Shown: piece by piece, positions 6,169 to 14,157 of the stretch
Layout of the letters: every line of letters begins with the position of its first letter
Numbering within the stretch: position 1 is the first letter of the stretch
Assembly: GCA_023443345.1 (NCBI GenBank)
Contig: JAEZUZ010000009.1
Coordinates: 1 to 14,157, forward strand
From: Bacillota bacterium
GTDB taxonomy: Bacteria; Bacillota; Clostridia; Peptostreptococcales; Acidaminobacteraceae
Direction: 5' to 3'
DNA length: 14,157 bases
Program-made: the position numbers and the translations under genes
The notes under the pieces: model-generated
Database searches by the model: none
Told to the model about the DNA's origin: nothing
The model's input: the letters and a program-made list of their open reading frames with translations, nothing else

Positions 6169-6780
6169 ATGAGAGAAAGAATTTGTGCAATATTTGTAGT
6201 AGCAATATTATTTTTAAGTTTTATGTTATTACTTCCCACATTTAAATTTACATATAGTGATGCGATAGATAGGACAGCACTAAGTAGAGATAAGGCAGAA
6301 CTTATGAGTGATGCAATATCTGATTATTTAGATTTTAGTAGGGGAAGCCTATATTTATCTTATGATAATGAAAGTGTATTTGATGCACAGGAGCTCTTTC
6401 ACATGGCAGAAGTGAGACACATATTTAAAAATATGCTCTACATCGATATTTTGTGCTTTATATTCTTTATTTTTATGTTTTTTAAAACCAAAAATAAGAG
6501 AGACATATTTAAAAAACAATTTAAGTACACCCTATTTATATCTATAAGCTTTATAATTATTAGTATGTTGTCATTTTCTAAGGGCTTTGAAGTTATGCAT
6601 AGAATTATTTTTGACAATGACATGTGGTTATTTAGTCCAACTTCAAACCTAATTATGTTGTTAGATGAAAATTTCTTTAAGTACTTTTTTATAAAGTATA
6701 TTTTAATTGTTCTTATATTTAGCTATATTCTAAGAGCCTCTGGAGGGATCTATGGTAAATTTATACCTAGGAAGAGATAG
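6169..6780 (+). CDS. DUF1461 / TIGR01906 family integral membrane protein
   Basis: A 203-residue membrane protein with four hydrophobic segments, at about 5-24, 88-105, 118-136 and 172-189. A loop that is probably extracytoplasmic lies between the first and second. The sequence pattern fits the TIGR01906/DUF1461 family: HMAEVRHIF at 78-86 just before the second segment, and HRIIFDNDMWLF at 144-155 between the third and fourth. The family's function is unknown. There is no ribosome site at normal distance; AAAAGG at 6151-6156 is 12 bases from the ATG and inside the promoter. Later ATGs would remove the first membrane segment. It is the first gene of the operon and overlaps addB by 29 bases. 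Family assignment comes from recalled pattern, not a search. Confidence 0.8.
   Translation: MRERICAIFVVAILFLSFMLLLPTFKFTYSDAIDRTALSRDKAELMSDAISDYLDFSRGSLYLSYDNESVFDAQELFHMAEVRHIFKNMLYIDILCFIFFIFMFFKTKNKRDIFKKQFKYTLFISISFIIISMLSFSKGFEVMHRIIFDNDMWLFSPTSNLIMLLDENFFKYFFIKYILIVLIFSYILRASGGIYGKFIPRKR
6742..6747 (+). promoter_or_regulatory. Strong ribosome binding site for addB
   Basis: GGAGGG inside the DUF1461 gene, 4-5 bases before the ATG at 6752, fixes the addB start and the 29-base overlap. Confidence 0.8.
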
Positions 6781-9769
6781 TTCTCTCAAAAAAGAAATTC
6801 TATACAATAAAATATCTCAGAACTCCCTAATAATCGTTCCTGAGCACTATGCAGTAACTGCAGATTTAGAGATCATGAAAGTTAAAAACTTAAGTGGTCT
6901 TTTTGACATTAATGTAACTACATTCTCTAGAGTTTTCTCAAGAATGTCAGATATGGTATTTAGCCCTAAGGAATCCATAAGTGAAATAGGGCAGATTTGG
7001 ATGCTTAGACATATTTTAAAAGAGCATAGAGAGGAATTTGAAGTATTCTCCTCTACATCTATAAGTGTTGGACTGATAGGAGAAATAAAATCAGTATTAG
7101 ATATATTTATAAGAGAAAATGTAAGTTTTAAATCTCTAGAAGATCTAATAGAAAATACTAAGCAGATTTTACTAAAAAAGAAATTGAGAGATCTTCTTAA
7201 AATATATAGATTGTATAAAGAAGAGGTATCTAACAAGTATCTCATAGAGCAAGAGATACTTCTAAACTCTCAATTTATAATTGAGACAGATGATTTTTTT
7301 AGTGATGAAATCTGGATATTTGGATATAACTACTTTGAACACAAACAATTAGAGCTCATTAAGGAACTTTCTAAGACTAAATGTGTGAATATTTCTCTTA
7401 ATTACACAAAGGAAGAACCACATATTTATGAAATAATTAAAAATACGATTAAGATTATAAAAGATAAGTGTACAAGTGTAGAAGAAATATATTTAGAGAT
7501 AGAAGAAAGTCCAAAGTATCTTCCTATTGCCTATGACCTGGCATTAAATGGAAAGCTAAAAGGTAACTATGAACTGCCAAGAGTTGTGTATGCAAGAAAT
7601 GTAAATGAAGAGATTGAGTGGATAGGATTAGATATTTTAAAAAGAGCAGTAGAAGAAAATATCACATTTGACAATTTTGCAATATATTATACCGATGATG
7701 AGTATGTTGAAAATATAAGGTCTATCTTCTATAATCTATCAATTCCTGTCTATGTAACGTCAAATCAGAGTGTTATTGATACATATGTCGTTAAGAACTT
7801 TTTACTACTTCTAGATCTATATAAAAACAATTTATACAAACTAAATTTATTAGAAGTATTAAAGACTTTAAGCAACAATCCTCAAGATTTTATATTTTCT
7901 GACGAAATAGAAAATATGATTAGAGAAAGGGGATATAGGAGTTCAGAACTGAAGTCCCGCGAGACTTTTAAAGAGACAGAACTAGAAGGTTATTTTAATA
8001 AATTTATAAAGCCGTTAGTTGATGCAGAGGAATTTTTTAAACAAGAGAGAACACCAGGGGAATTCAGTCATAAACTTATAGAATTGATGAAGGAACTCAA
8101 AGTATACGAGAATATAGGAGAAGATGATGAGTATGAGTTCAATGTCTCAATAGATGAACTTCTAAAAGAAGTATTGAGACAGATGTCAATTGCAATAGAA
8201 GAAAAAATAGATTTTCTATCATACGATGAATATTTAAGGGCTTTTCTTGTAAGTTTAGAGGTTGGAGCACCTGTGAGCTCTACAAATGTAGTTAATGCAT
8301 ACAAATTATCAAGTGTACAGTCTCACAAATATAGACATCTATACATAGTTGGGGCTAACGAGGGAAATCTTCCAAAGGAAAGCAGAGAAGGAACATTATT
8401 TAAGGAGGATCACAGCAACTATTTGAGAGCTAATGGTTATCCAACAATTACAAATTTATATAATGCGTTCCTACTTGAGAGGCTCAATTTTGTAAGCGTG
8501 TGTGCCTGTGCAGAAGAAAGTCTGACACTATCATATAGTTCTAAATCTCAAGACGGGACTTCTTTAAAGGCCTCAACATATATAGAGAAATTAGAAGAAA
8601 TAGATGGGTTTAGGCAGATAGATTTAATCCTAGATATCCACGCTTATGACGATTTATATCATTTAAATAGGGGAATTGAACACAGAAAAGTTATACAAAT
8701 TTCAGAAATAAGTGCGAAAGATCAAGAGATTAAATATTACTATGATGACACCCTAGATGTAGTAAGTTCTCATAACTTAAAAATTGATTCAGAAGTAAAT
8801 ATAGATTCAGAAAATAGATATCAGGTAATCAATACATCTTTTTCAAGGCTTGATAAATACACGGGATGTCCATTTAGTTATTTTGTTGAGTATGAGCTAA
8901 TGCCTCTTAAAAATACAAATCACGAAATAACTCCGATACTTAAGGGAAATATCTATCACAGCTTTCTTCAAGAGTCAGTACCGTTGTTATTAAAAGGAGA
9001 AGATGTAGATTTTGACAAACTCTATTTGAGTGTTGTAGAAAAAATAGATAAGGACAAAATATTAAATAAGGATTTCCAACATCAGTACTTCAGCTATAAG
9101 TATAGGTATGACCTAGAAAATATATCTAAAGATATTTGTAATGAAATTAAGGGGAAATTTGATGAACATCTATATGAGCAGGAAGTATATGGCAACTATA
9201 CAGATGTAAATCTAACTGGAAAGATAGATAGAGTTGATGTTGTAAAGTCAGATGATAGAGAAATATTTGTAATTACTGACTACAAAAGCTCAAAAAAGAG
9301 TATAGATGTAGATGAAATAAAATCTGGGGAGAAGATTCAGCTTGTACTCTATGCAAGCCTCTATTCCAAAACAAAAAATATGGATATTGCTGCGATTCAA
9401 TATCACTCACTAAAAACACGCATGAATGAAGAAGTTGCAGAGACTAAAGAGGTAAAAAGAGAAACTCCGTCTAAGAGTAGATTGATTATTGAAGATAATT
9501 TAGATGAAACTTTAAGTAGCGAATATTCAAGACTTGCAAAAAATAAAATAACTAAGAAAGAGTATGAAACATTAGTTGATAGTGTAGAGGAACATGTAAA
9601 AGATATTGCCCATGGAATCAAAAATGGCAATAGGAATATACATCCCTATATTAAAGTAAGGTCTTCAGAAATTAGACCTAATTGTTCATACTGTGATTAT
9701 TCTTGTGTTTGTAGATTTGTGCCTTCTAGATTTAAACTGGGCTATAGAACAAGGAAGGAAGATGAGTAA
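6752..9769 (+). CDS. addB: ATP-dependent helicase/nuclease subunit B (AddB)
   Basis: A 1005-residue AddB that partners with AddA, encoded next, to resect double-strand DNA ends for RecA loading. The C-terminal RecB-type nuclease is intact: H736, GKIDRVD with D826, DYKSS with D843 and K845, then the QLVLYASLY helix. The iron-sulfur cysteines are present: C706 in TGCPFSYF, then C978, C981 and C987 in the last 30 residues. The usual C-x2-C-x5-C spacing is kept, and C985 is an extra cysteine. The middle contains the family motif VGANEGNLP. The N-terminal P-loop is eroded: where AddB usually has GRxGSGKT this protein reads GRDSSLKK, so ATP binding by this subunit is doubtful. It overlaps DUF1461 by 29 bases and addA by 8. 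Confidence 0.95.
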   Translation: MVNLYLGRDSSLKKEILYNKISQNSLIIVPEHYAVTADLEIMKVKNLSGLFDINVTTFSRVFSRMSDMVFSPKESISEIGQIWMLRHILKEHREEFEVFSSTSISVGLIGEIKSVLDIFIRENVSFKSLEDLIENTKQILLKKKLRDLLKIYRLYKEEVSNKYLIEQEILLNSQFIIETDDFFSDEIWIFGYNYFEHKQLELIKELSKTKCVNISLNYTKEEPHIYEIIKNTIKIIKDKCTSVEEIYLEIEESPKYLPIAYDLALNGKLKGNYELPRVVYARNVNEEIEWIGLDILKRAVEENITFDNFAIYYTDDEYVENIRSIFYNLSIPVYVTSNQSVIDTYVVKNFLLLLDLYKNNLYKLNLLEVLKTLSNNPQDFIFSDEIENMIRERGYRSSELKSRETFKETELEGYFNKFIKPLVDAEEFFKQERTPGEFSHKLIELMKELKVYENIGEDDEYEFNVSIDELLKEVLRQMSIAIEEKIDFLSYDEYLRAFLVSLEVGAPVSSTNVVNAYKLSSVQSHKYRHLYIVGANEGNLPKESREGTLFKEDHSNYLRANGYPTITNLYNAFLLERLNFVSVCACAEESLTLSYSSKSQDGTSLKASTYIEKLEEIDGFRQIDLILDIHAYDDLYHLNRGIEHRKVIQISEISAKDQEIKYYYDDTLDVVSSHNLKIDSEVNIDSENRYQVINTSFSRLDKYTGCPFSYFVEYELMPLKNTNHEITPILKGNIYHSFLQESVPLLLKGEDVDFDKLYLSVVEKIDKDKILNKDFQHQYFSYKYRYDLENISKDICNEIKGKFDEHLYEQEVYGNYTDVNLTGKIDRVDVVKSDDREIFVITDYKSSKKSIDVDEIKSGEKIQLVLYASLYSKTKNMDIAAIQYHSLKTRMNEEVAETKEVKRETPSKSRLIIEDNLDETLSSEYSRLAKNKITKKEYETLVDSVEEHVKDIAHGIKNGNRNIHPYIKVRSSEIRPNCSYCDYSCVCRFVPSRFKLGYRTRKEDE
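9751..9758 (+). promoter_or_regulatory. Ribosome binding site for addA
   Basis: AAGGAAGG lies 3-7 bases before the ATG at 9762, inside the end of addB. It supports this ATG over any in-frame start further upstream. Confidence 0.75.
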
Positions 9770-12700
9770 ATTTAGCAAAGAGCAACAACTCTGTATAGAT
9801 GAAAGAGGAAAGAGCTTACTTGTAAATGCCAATGCAGGAAGCGGGAAAACCACTGTATTAATTGAGAGAATAAAGCAACTTTTAAGAGAGGGAGAAGACC
9901 TCAAAAAGATGCTGATATGTACTTTTACAGAAGAAAGTGCAAGTGATCTCAAAAAGAAGGTTGAAGAAGTGCTCACTTTAGATAAAAAGAGAGACCTATT
10001 TCAAGCCAGCATTATGACTATCCATGCATTTTGTAGCAAGGTCGTAAGAGAAAATTTCTTTATGTTAGATATTGACCCAAAAATGCAGATAGCTTCAAGT
10101 GGTGAGCTTTTTATGCTGCAACAACAGGTATTTAATTCAATAAAGCAAAGTTATTATAAAGAGAAAAATAGGTACTTTATTGAACTTATGGAACTCTTTA
10201 GTGATGAGCAAAAACTCATGTCTCTTCTTGATAGGATCTATAGAAAAGAAATAGATAATGAACAATTATTAGAAGAAATCTTTAGTCCAGATCAAATAGA
10301 TAAACTTATTGACTATGAACTCAGGGGATATTTAAAAGAAGCAAAAGATCAGTATCAACTTTCTCTAGAATGTTGCCTTGAAGATTTAGAAAATCAGTCA
10401 AAGAATTTCAGAGAAAAGTTACTAAATTTACAGCAAGAAGATCTTGAGTGTATAGAGAATGCTTTTAAATTAGAACCTAAATTTCCAAGAATGCCAAGTA
10501 TTAAAACTCTAGATGAACCAGATATAATAGAACTAAAAAAAGAACACGATAAATATAGAAATAGATATAAGGCTTTAGCTCAGAAGATTTATAAATTTTC
10601 TTCTAATAGAGAGAAGATAAAAGAGACACAAAAAGGTAAAAAGCCATTTATAAAATTTATATATGCACTAGCAGATGAGTTCTATTCTAAGTCCTTTGAA
10701 AATAGAAAGATGAATAAGGTTTTGTCCTTTGATGACTTAGAAATACTGGCATATGAAGTCCTCAAAAATGACGAGGTATCACAGTATTATAAAGAATACT
10801 ATGACCATGTGTTTGTCGATGAATATCAAGACACTTCAGAAATTCAAGACAAAATTATAGAAAGAGTAATCAGAGATAACAATCTATTTGTCGTAGGAGA
10901 TGTAAAACAGAGCATATATGCTTTTAGAGGAGCAGAACCTAAGAATTTCTTGAGAAAAAAGGAAGTTTTTTCTAATGCAGATAAAAATTCTAAAGTATTA
11001 TTTTTAAAAGATAATTACAGATCTTCAAAGAAGATAATAGATGGTGTTAATGAATTATTTAATAAAATAATGACTGAAGAATTTGGAGGTATTAACTACA
11101 CAGAAGAAAATCTAGCCCTTGCGCAGACAAGCCAGAAGGTTGGAGAAAAATTTAATAATAAGATAGAGATTATAACTATTAAAAAAGGTCAAAGAGATGA
11201 AGAAAAAATTAGGCAGGAAATAAGAGTTATAATAAGTAAGATCAAACAGGAATTAGAAAAGGGAATTAAGTTGAGAGATATGGCTATAATTATGCCAACT
11301 ATCTCTAGAAAAGAAAAAGACATCAGCGAACTATTAAGAGAACATGATATAGCTCATTACATATATAAGGATCAGAAGTTAGTTGACAATCTGGAAGTAA
11401 AGCTTCTCATAGAGATTATAAGTTCTATAAATAACTATACAAGAGATATTGGTATATTAGCTATGATGCGACTTCCTGTATTTAATCTTACAGATGATCA
11501 CATATACAAAGTGCTATCTTATAAAAGGACGCCCGAAAATAGGTGCTTGAGAAGCTTTTATACTATAATCTCATCTTATTTAGAAGAAGTAAGAGATGAG
11601 AAAGTAGAGAAATTTTTTCAAAAGTTGAATTATTTAAGGGCCTTAGAGAAGAAGTTAAATATATATGAGTTTTTAAAAAAGGTATATCAGGATCTCGAAC
11701 TTGAGAAGTGGATACTCTCACTTGATGATGTAGAACAGAGAATTACAAATATAAATACATTTTTTAGAGTGGCTAATAAGTATAGAGAATCTTCACAAGT
11801 TGGACTTACAAATTTTATATACTATATAAAAAATGTATTATCACAAGATGGAGCATCTTCTACTGATTCCTATGTAAACAAAAATGAAGACATATTAAAG
11901 GTTATGAGTATACATAAATCTAAGGGTCTTACATTTAATACTGTATTTCTAGCAAATATGAGTTCTAAATTTAATGAAGACAATAAGAGTAACTCATATC
12001 TAGAAGATGACTTTTTCTATATTGACTCAGTAGATATAGAAAGTAATACTAAGATAACCTCTTTATTAAAAGAGATTGTTAAAAACAAGGGTGTATTTAA
12101 AGCTAGAGAGGAAAAACTTAGACAGCTCTATGTTGCAATGACAAGGCCAGAGAGGCAGTTATATGTAGTATTAACTCACGATCAAGAAGATAGAGAGTAT
12201 GATAAGAAGTACCATCTTGCAAATAAGATGAGTCAGTATATACTGTCTGCTTTAGAATCAATAGGTAATTCAGAAAACTTTAATATTGTAGATATGACAG
12301 ATTTTAAACTGGAAACTCTTAATAAAAATAAAGTAAAATATAGCAAGAGAGAAGTATCTGAATTAGAGAAGAAGTCCATAGAGTCAGAATTTAAAAATAT
12401 ATCAGATATAAATAGAGAGTATGTACAGAAGCATAGTGTGACTTCTTTAATTAATAAAAAGTCCGTAGAAATTAGAGAGCTTGAACTTAACAAAGCACAG
12501 CAGAGAGGTGTTGACTTCCACAAACTTATGCAGTGGATAGACTTTGAGATTGTCAAAGAAAATGGATTTGATGCTGCTATCTCTAAACTTACAAGTGCAA
12601 AGGAGATTGACAATAAAATTATCACTTGGGCTAGAAATTTTTATGAGAGATTCTTAAAGAAATACGTCCAAAATGGATATAATTTTATAAGAGAGAAGAC

Positions 12701-12953
12701 ATTTGTATATATGGATGAAAATACAGGTTCTTATCTAAGAGGTATGATAGATTTAATTATTGAAAAAGACGGCAATGCAATCATACTTGACTATAAGACA
12801 GATGTAGATGATAAAGAATATAGCACATATAAAAAACAATTAGAATACTATATAAGTGCATATGAATCTATAACAAATAAAAAAGTGAAAGAAGCCTATA
12901 TAAGCTATGTTAGGTTAAATAATGAAAGGAAGACGTATGAAATACAACAATGA
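9762..12953 (+). CDS. addA: ATP-dependent helicase/nuclease subunit A (AddA)
   Basis: A 1063-residue UvrD/Rep-type superfamily 1 helicase with a C-terminal RecB-type nuclease; the motor subunit of AddAB. Helicase motifs in order: Walker A NANAGSGKTT with K29; VDEYQDT with D353; VGDVKQSIYAFRGA; DNYRSS; MSIHKSKGLTFN from about 715; RQLYVAMTRPERQLY from about 787. Nuclease residues are H920 (DFHKLMQW), D997 (RGMIDL), D1010 and K1012 (DYKTD), then QLEYYISAY. Both activities should therefore be working. The protein is shorter than the B. subtilis type (about 1230), mainly from compact inter-motif regions, with no sign of a break. The chosen ATG puts the P-loop at residues 24-31, as usual, and overlaps addB by 8 bases. 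An upstream in-frame extension would be inside addB and is rejected. Confidence 0.97.
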   Translation: MSKFSKEQQLCIDERGKSLLVNANAGSGKTTVLIERIKQLLREGEDLKKMLICTFTEESASDLKKKVEEVLTLDKKRDLFQASIMTIHAFCSKVVRENFFMLDIDPKMQIASSGELFMLQQQVFNSIKQSYYKEKNRYFIELMELFSDEQKLMSLLDRIYRKEIDNEQLLEEIFSPDQIDKLIDYELRGYLKEAKDQYQLSLECCLEDLENQSKNFREKLLNLQQEDLECIENAFKLEPKFPRMPSIKTLDEPDIIELKKEHDKYRNRYKALAQKIYKFSSNREKIKETQKGKKPFIKFIYALADEFYSKSFENRKMNKVLSFDDLEILAYEVLKNDEVSQYYKEYYDHVFVDEYQDTSEIQDKIIERVIRDNNLFVVGDVKQSIYAFRGAEPKNFLRKKEVFSNADKNSKVLFLKDNYRSSKKIIDGVNELFNKIMTEEFGGINYTEENLALAQTSQKVGEKFNNKIEIITIKKGQRDEEKIRQEIRVIISKIKQELEKGIKLRDMAIIMPTISRKEKDISELLREHDIAHYIYKDQKLVDNLEVKLLIEIISSINNYTRDIGILAMMRLPVFNLTDDHIYKVLSYKRTPENRCLRSFYTIISSYLEEVRDEKVEKFFQKLNYLRALEKKLNIYEFLKKVYQDLELEKWILSLDDVEQRITNINTFFRVANKYRESSQVGLTNFIYYIKNVLSQDGASSTDSYVNKNEDILKVMSIHKSKGLTFNTVFLANMSSKFNEDNKSNSYLEDDFFYIDSVDIESNTKITSLLKEIVKNKGVFKAREEKLRQLYVAMTRPERQLYVVLTHDQEDREYDKKYHLANKMSQYILSALESIGNSENFNIVDMTDFKLETLNKNKVKYSKREVSELEKKSIESEFKNISDINREYVQKHSVTSLINKKSVEIRELELNKAQQRGVDFHKLMQWIDFEIVKENGFDAAISKLTSAKEIDNKIITWARNFYERFLKKYVQNGYNFIREKTFVYMDENTGSYLRGMIDLIIEKDGNAIILDYKTDVDDKEYSTYKKQLEYYISAYESITNKKVKEAYISYVRLNNERKTYEIQQ
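12926..12932 (+). promoter_or_regulatory. Ribosome binding site for transketolase, inside addA
   Basis: AAGGAAG ends 4 bases before the ATG at 12937, within the addA coding region. It resembles the addA ribosome site and supports coupled translation. Confidence 0.7.
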
Positions 12954-14157
12954 AGCATTACAGACAATAAGGGCACTTGCAATTGATGCAGTAAATCAGG
13001 CAAATTCAGGACACCCAGGACTTCCGCTTGGAGCAGCACCTATGGCATATGTGCTATTTAAAGATCATTTAAAGTTTAATCCTAAAGATCCAAATTGGAC
13101 TTTAAGAGATAGATTTATTCTATCAGCAGGACATGGTTCAGCTCTACTATATTCTTTACTTCACCTATTTGGATATGATGTAAGTTTGGAAGATCTAAAG
13201 AACTTTAGACAACTTGGATCTCCTACTGCAGGTCACCCAGAATATGGTCATTTAGATGGAATAGAGATAACAACAGGACCTCTAGGACAAGGGTTAGCAT
13301 CTTCAGTTGGCTTTGCAATAGCTGCAAGCAAGAGCAAGGCAGACAACTATACATATGTACTATGTGGAGATGGGGATTTAATGGAGGGTGTTACTTCTGA
13401 AGCTTGTTCTCTAGCGGGTAGACTTGAATTGAATAAACTCATAGTTCTATATGATGACAACAACATAACAATAGATGGAAAAGCAGATATTGCCTGGTCA
13501 GAAAATGTGAGCAAGAGATTTGAATCCTATGGATGGAATACTTTAAGAGTCGATGACGGTAATGACTTAGAAGCTATAAGCAAGGCTATCTCAGAAGCAA
13601 AACTTTCAGATAAACCGACAATTATATCTATTAAGACAATAATAGGATATGGAAGTAATAAAGTTCAGGGGACTTCAGCAGCTCATGGAACACCTCTTGG
13701 AAGTGATGAAGCAAAACAAGTAAAGAAGAATCTTGGATTAGATCCTGAAAAAACTTTCTATGTTTCGGAAGAGGTAAGAGCCCACTTTGATGAAATAATA
13801 AGAGAAAAAATATCTAATTATCAAGTAGGATATAAAGTTCAAGAGAGAAAGTTTAGCGATGAACTATTCCAAAAGATGCTCTTAGAAGAAGTAAAAGACA
13901 ATGCAACAAGAAATCATTCAGAAAAAGTAATAAATTTAATGGCAGAAAACTTAGACTTCTTTATTGGAGGTTCAGCTGACCTAGCATCTTCTAATAAGAC
14001 AAAGATAAAGAGCGACTCATGGTTTAGTAGACAAGATAGAGAAGCAAGAAATATAGCCTATGGTATCAGAGAGCATGCAATGGCAGCAATTGTAAATGGC
14101 ATCACTCTCTACGGAGAACACAGAAATTTTGGTGCTACATTTTTGACATTTGCAGAT
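12937..14157 (+). CDS. tkt: Transketolase, 3' partial
   Basis: The first 407 residues of a thiamine-diphosphate transketolase, which moves two-carbon units between sugar phosphates in the non-oxidative pentose phosphate pathway. The frame is open to the last base; the usual length is about 660. Visible motifs: ANSGHPGLPLGAAP near residue 22, the RFILSAGHGSALLY block, GPLGQG, and the ThDP site GDG at 144-146 followed by the paired Asn of DDNNITIDG. Also present are WSENVSKRFESYGW, the SAAHGTPLG segment, and IREHAM with the catalytic Glu at 379 at the start of the pyrimidine-binding domain. Both halves look like one full-length enzyme, not the split archaeal type. It overlaps addA by 17 bases and has a ribosome site within it, so it belongs to the same transcript unless an internal promoter exists. 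Confidence 0.97.
   Translation, partial: MKYNNEALQTIRALAIDAVNQANSGHPGLPLGAAPMAYVLFKDHLKFNPKDPNWTLRDRFILSAGHGSALLYSLLHLFGYDVSLEDLKNFRQLGSPTAGHPEYGHLDGIEITTGPLGQGLASSVGFAIAASKSKADNYTYVLCGDGDLMEGVTSEACSLAGRLELNKLIVLYDDNNITIDGKADIAWSENVSKRFESYGWNTLRVDDGNDLEAISKAISEAKLSDKPTIISIKTIIGYGSNKVQGTSAAHGTPLGSDEAKQVKKNLGLDPEKTFYVSEEVRAHFDEIIREKISNYQVGYKVQERKFSDELFQKMLLEEVKDNATRNHSEKVINLMAENLDFFIGGSADLASSNKTKIKSDSWFSRQDREARNIAYGIREHAMAAIVNGITLYGEHRNFGATFLTFAD

Noticed and set aside
5883..6239. Minus-strand reading frame of 118 codons across the permease end
   Set aside because: It is antisense to the permease, the terminator and the DUF1461 start, has no ribosome site and no recognisable domain.
6847..7245. 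Minus-strand reading frame inside addB
   Set aside because: It is a shadow of a strongly supported gene; low-complexity Ser/Leu/Ile composition typical of the antisense of AT-rich coding DNA.
9693..9761. In-frame upstream extension of addA
   Set aside because: It would lie within addB and encode a stretch with no family similarity; the ATG at 9762 has a ribosome site and puts the P-loop at the usual distance.
12233..12625. Minus-strand reading frame inside addA
   Set aside because: It is antisense shadow of the addA region before and at the nuclease domain, with no ribosome site or motif.
1..14157. CRISPR array, tRNA/rRNA, insertion sequence, prophage or defence island
   Set aside because: No regularly spaced repeats, tRNA-like cloverleaf, transposase, integrase or known defence protein were seen; AddAB is housekeeping repair although it also degrades foreign DNA.

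Overview
The window is AT-rich and strongly favours AGA and ATA codons. It has compact, all plus-strand gene packing, GGAG-type ribosome binding sites and short U-tailed terminators. TGA acts as a stop (end of addA) and tryptophan is TGG. A flavodiiron protein of the clostridial type, AddAB instead of RecBCD, and gram-positive style lipoproteins together suggest an anaerobic low-GC Firmicute (Clostridia/Tissierellia, perhaps a Peptoniphilaceae-like coccus). The genus cannot be fixed from this sequence alone. No tRNA, rRNA, CRISPR array, insertion sequence or phage gene was seen, and no intergenic gap reaches 300 bases.

Layout. (1) Bases 1-1081 hold the 3' part of fprA, an oxygen/NO-detoxifying flavodiiron protein, closed by a terminator. 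(2) Bases 1134-3852 hold a lipoprotein island: two adjacent single-domain lipoprotein genes, then a third gene that is a head-to-tail fusion of their paralogs. Promoter, ribosome site and terminator are all repeated, so a two-gene transcription unit appears to have been tandemly duplicated and one copy later fused (or the reverse). (3) Bases 3851-6099 hold an ABC exporter pair, ATPase plus a roughly 12-helix permease, overlapping by 17 bases. A perfect 24-bp AT palindrome covers the presumed promoter. (4) Bases 6135-14157 hold an operon of four overlapping genes: a DUF1461/TIGR01906 membrane protein, addB, addA and the 5' part of a transketolase gene that runs off the window.

How the parts relate. 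AddB and AddA form the double-strand-break processing helicase-nuclease; both nuclease centres and all AddA helicase motifs look intact, while the AddB P-loop is degraded. Transketolase (pentose phosphate pathway) appears translationally coupled to addA, linking carbon metabolism and repair in one transcript, possibly only by position. The lipoproteins and the ABC exporter each have their own promoter and terminator, so a functional link between them is not shown.

The most unusual items are the duplicated and fused lipoprotein unit of unknown function, the apparently leaderless start of the DUF1461 gene, and the palindrome over the exporter promoter. I did not find a clear previously undescribed multi-gene system.
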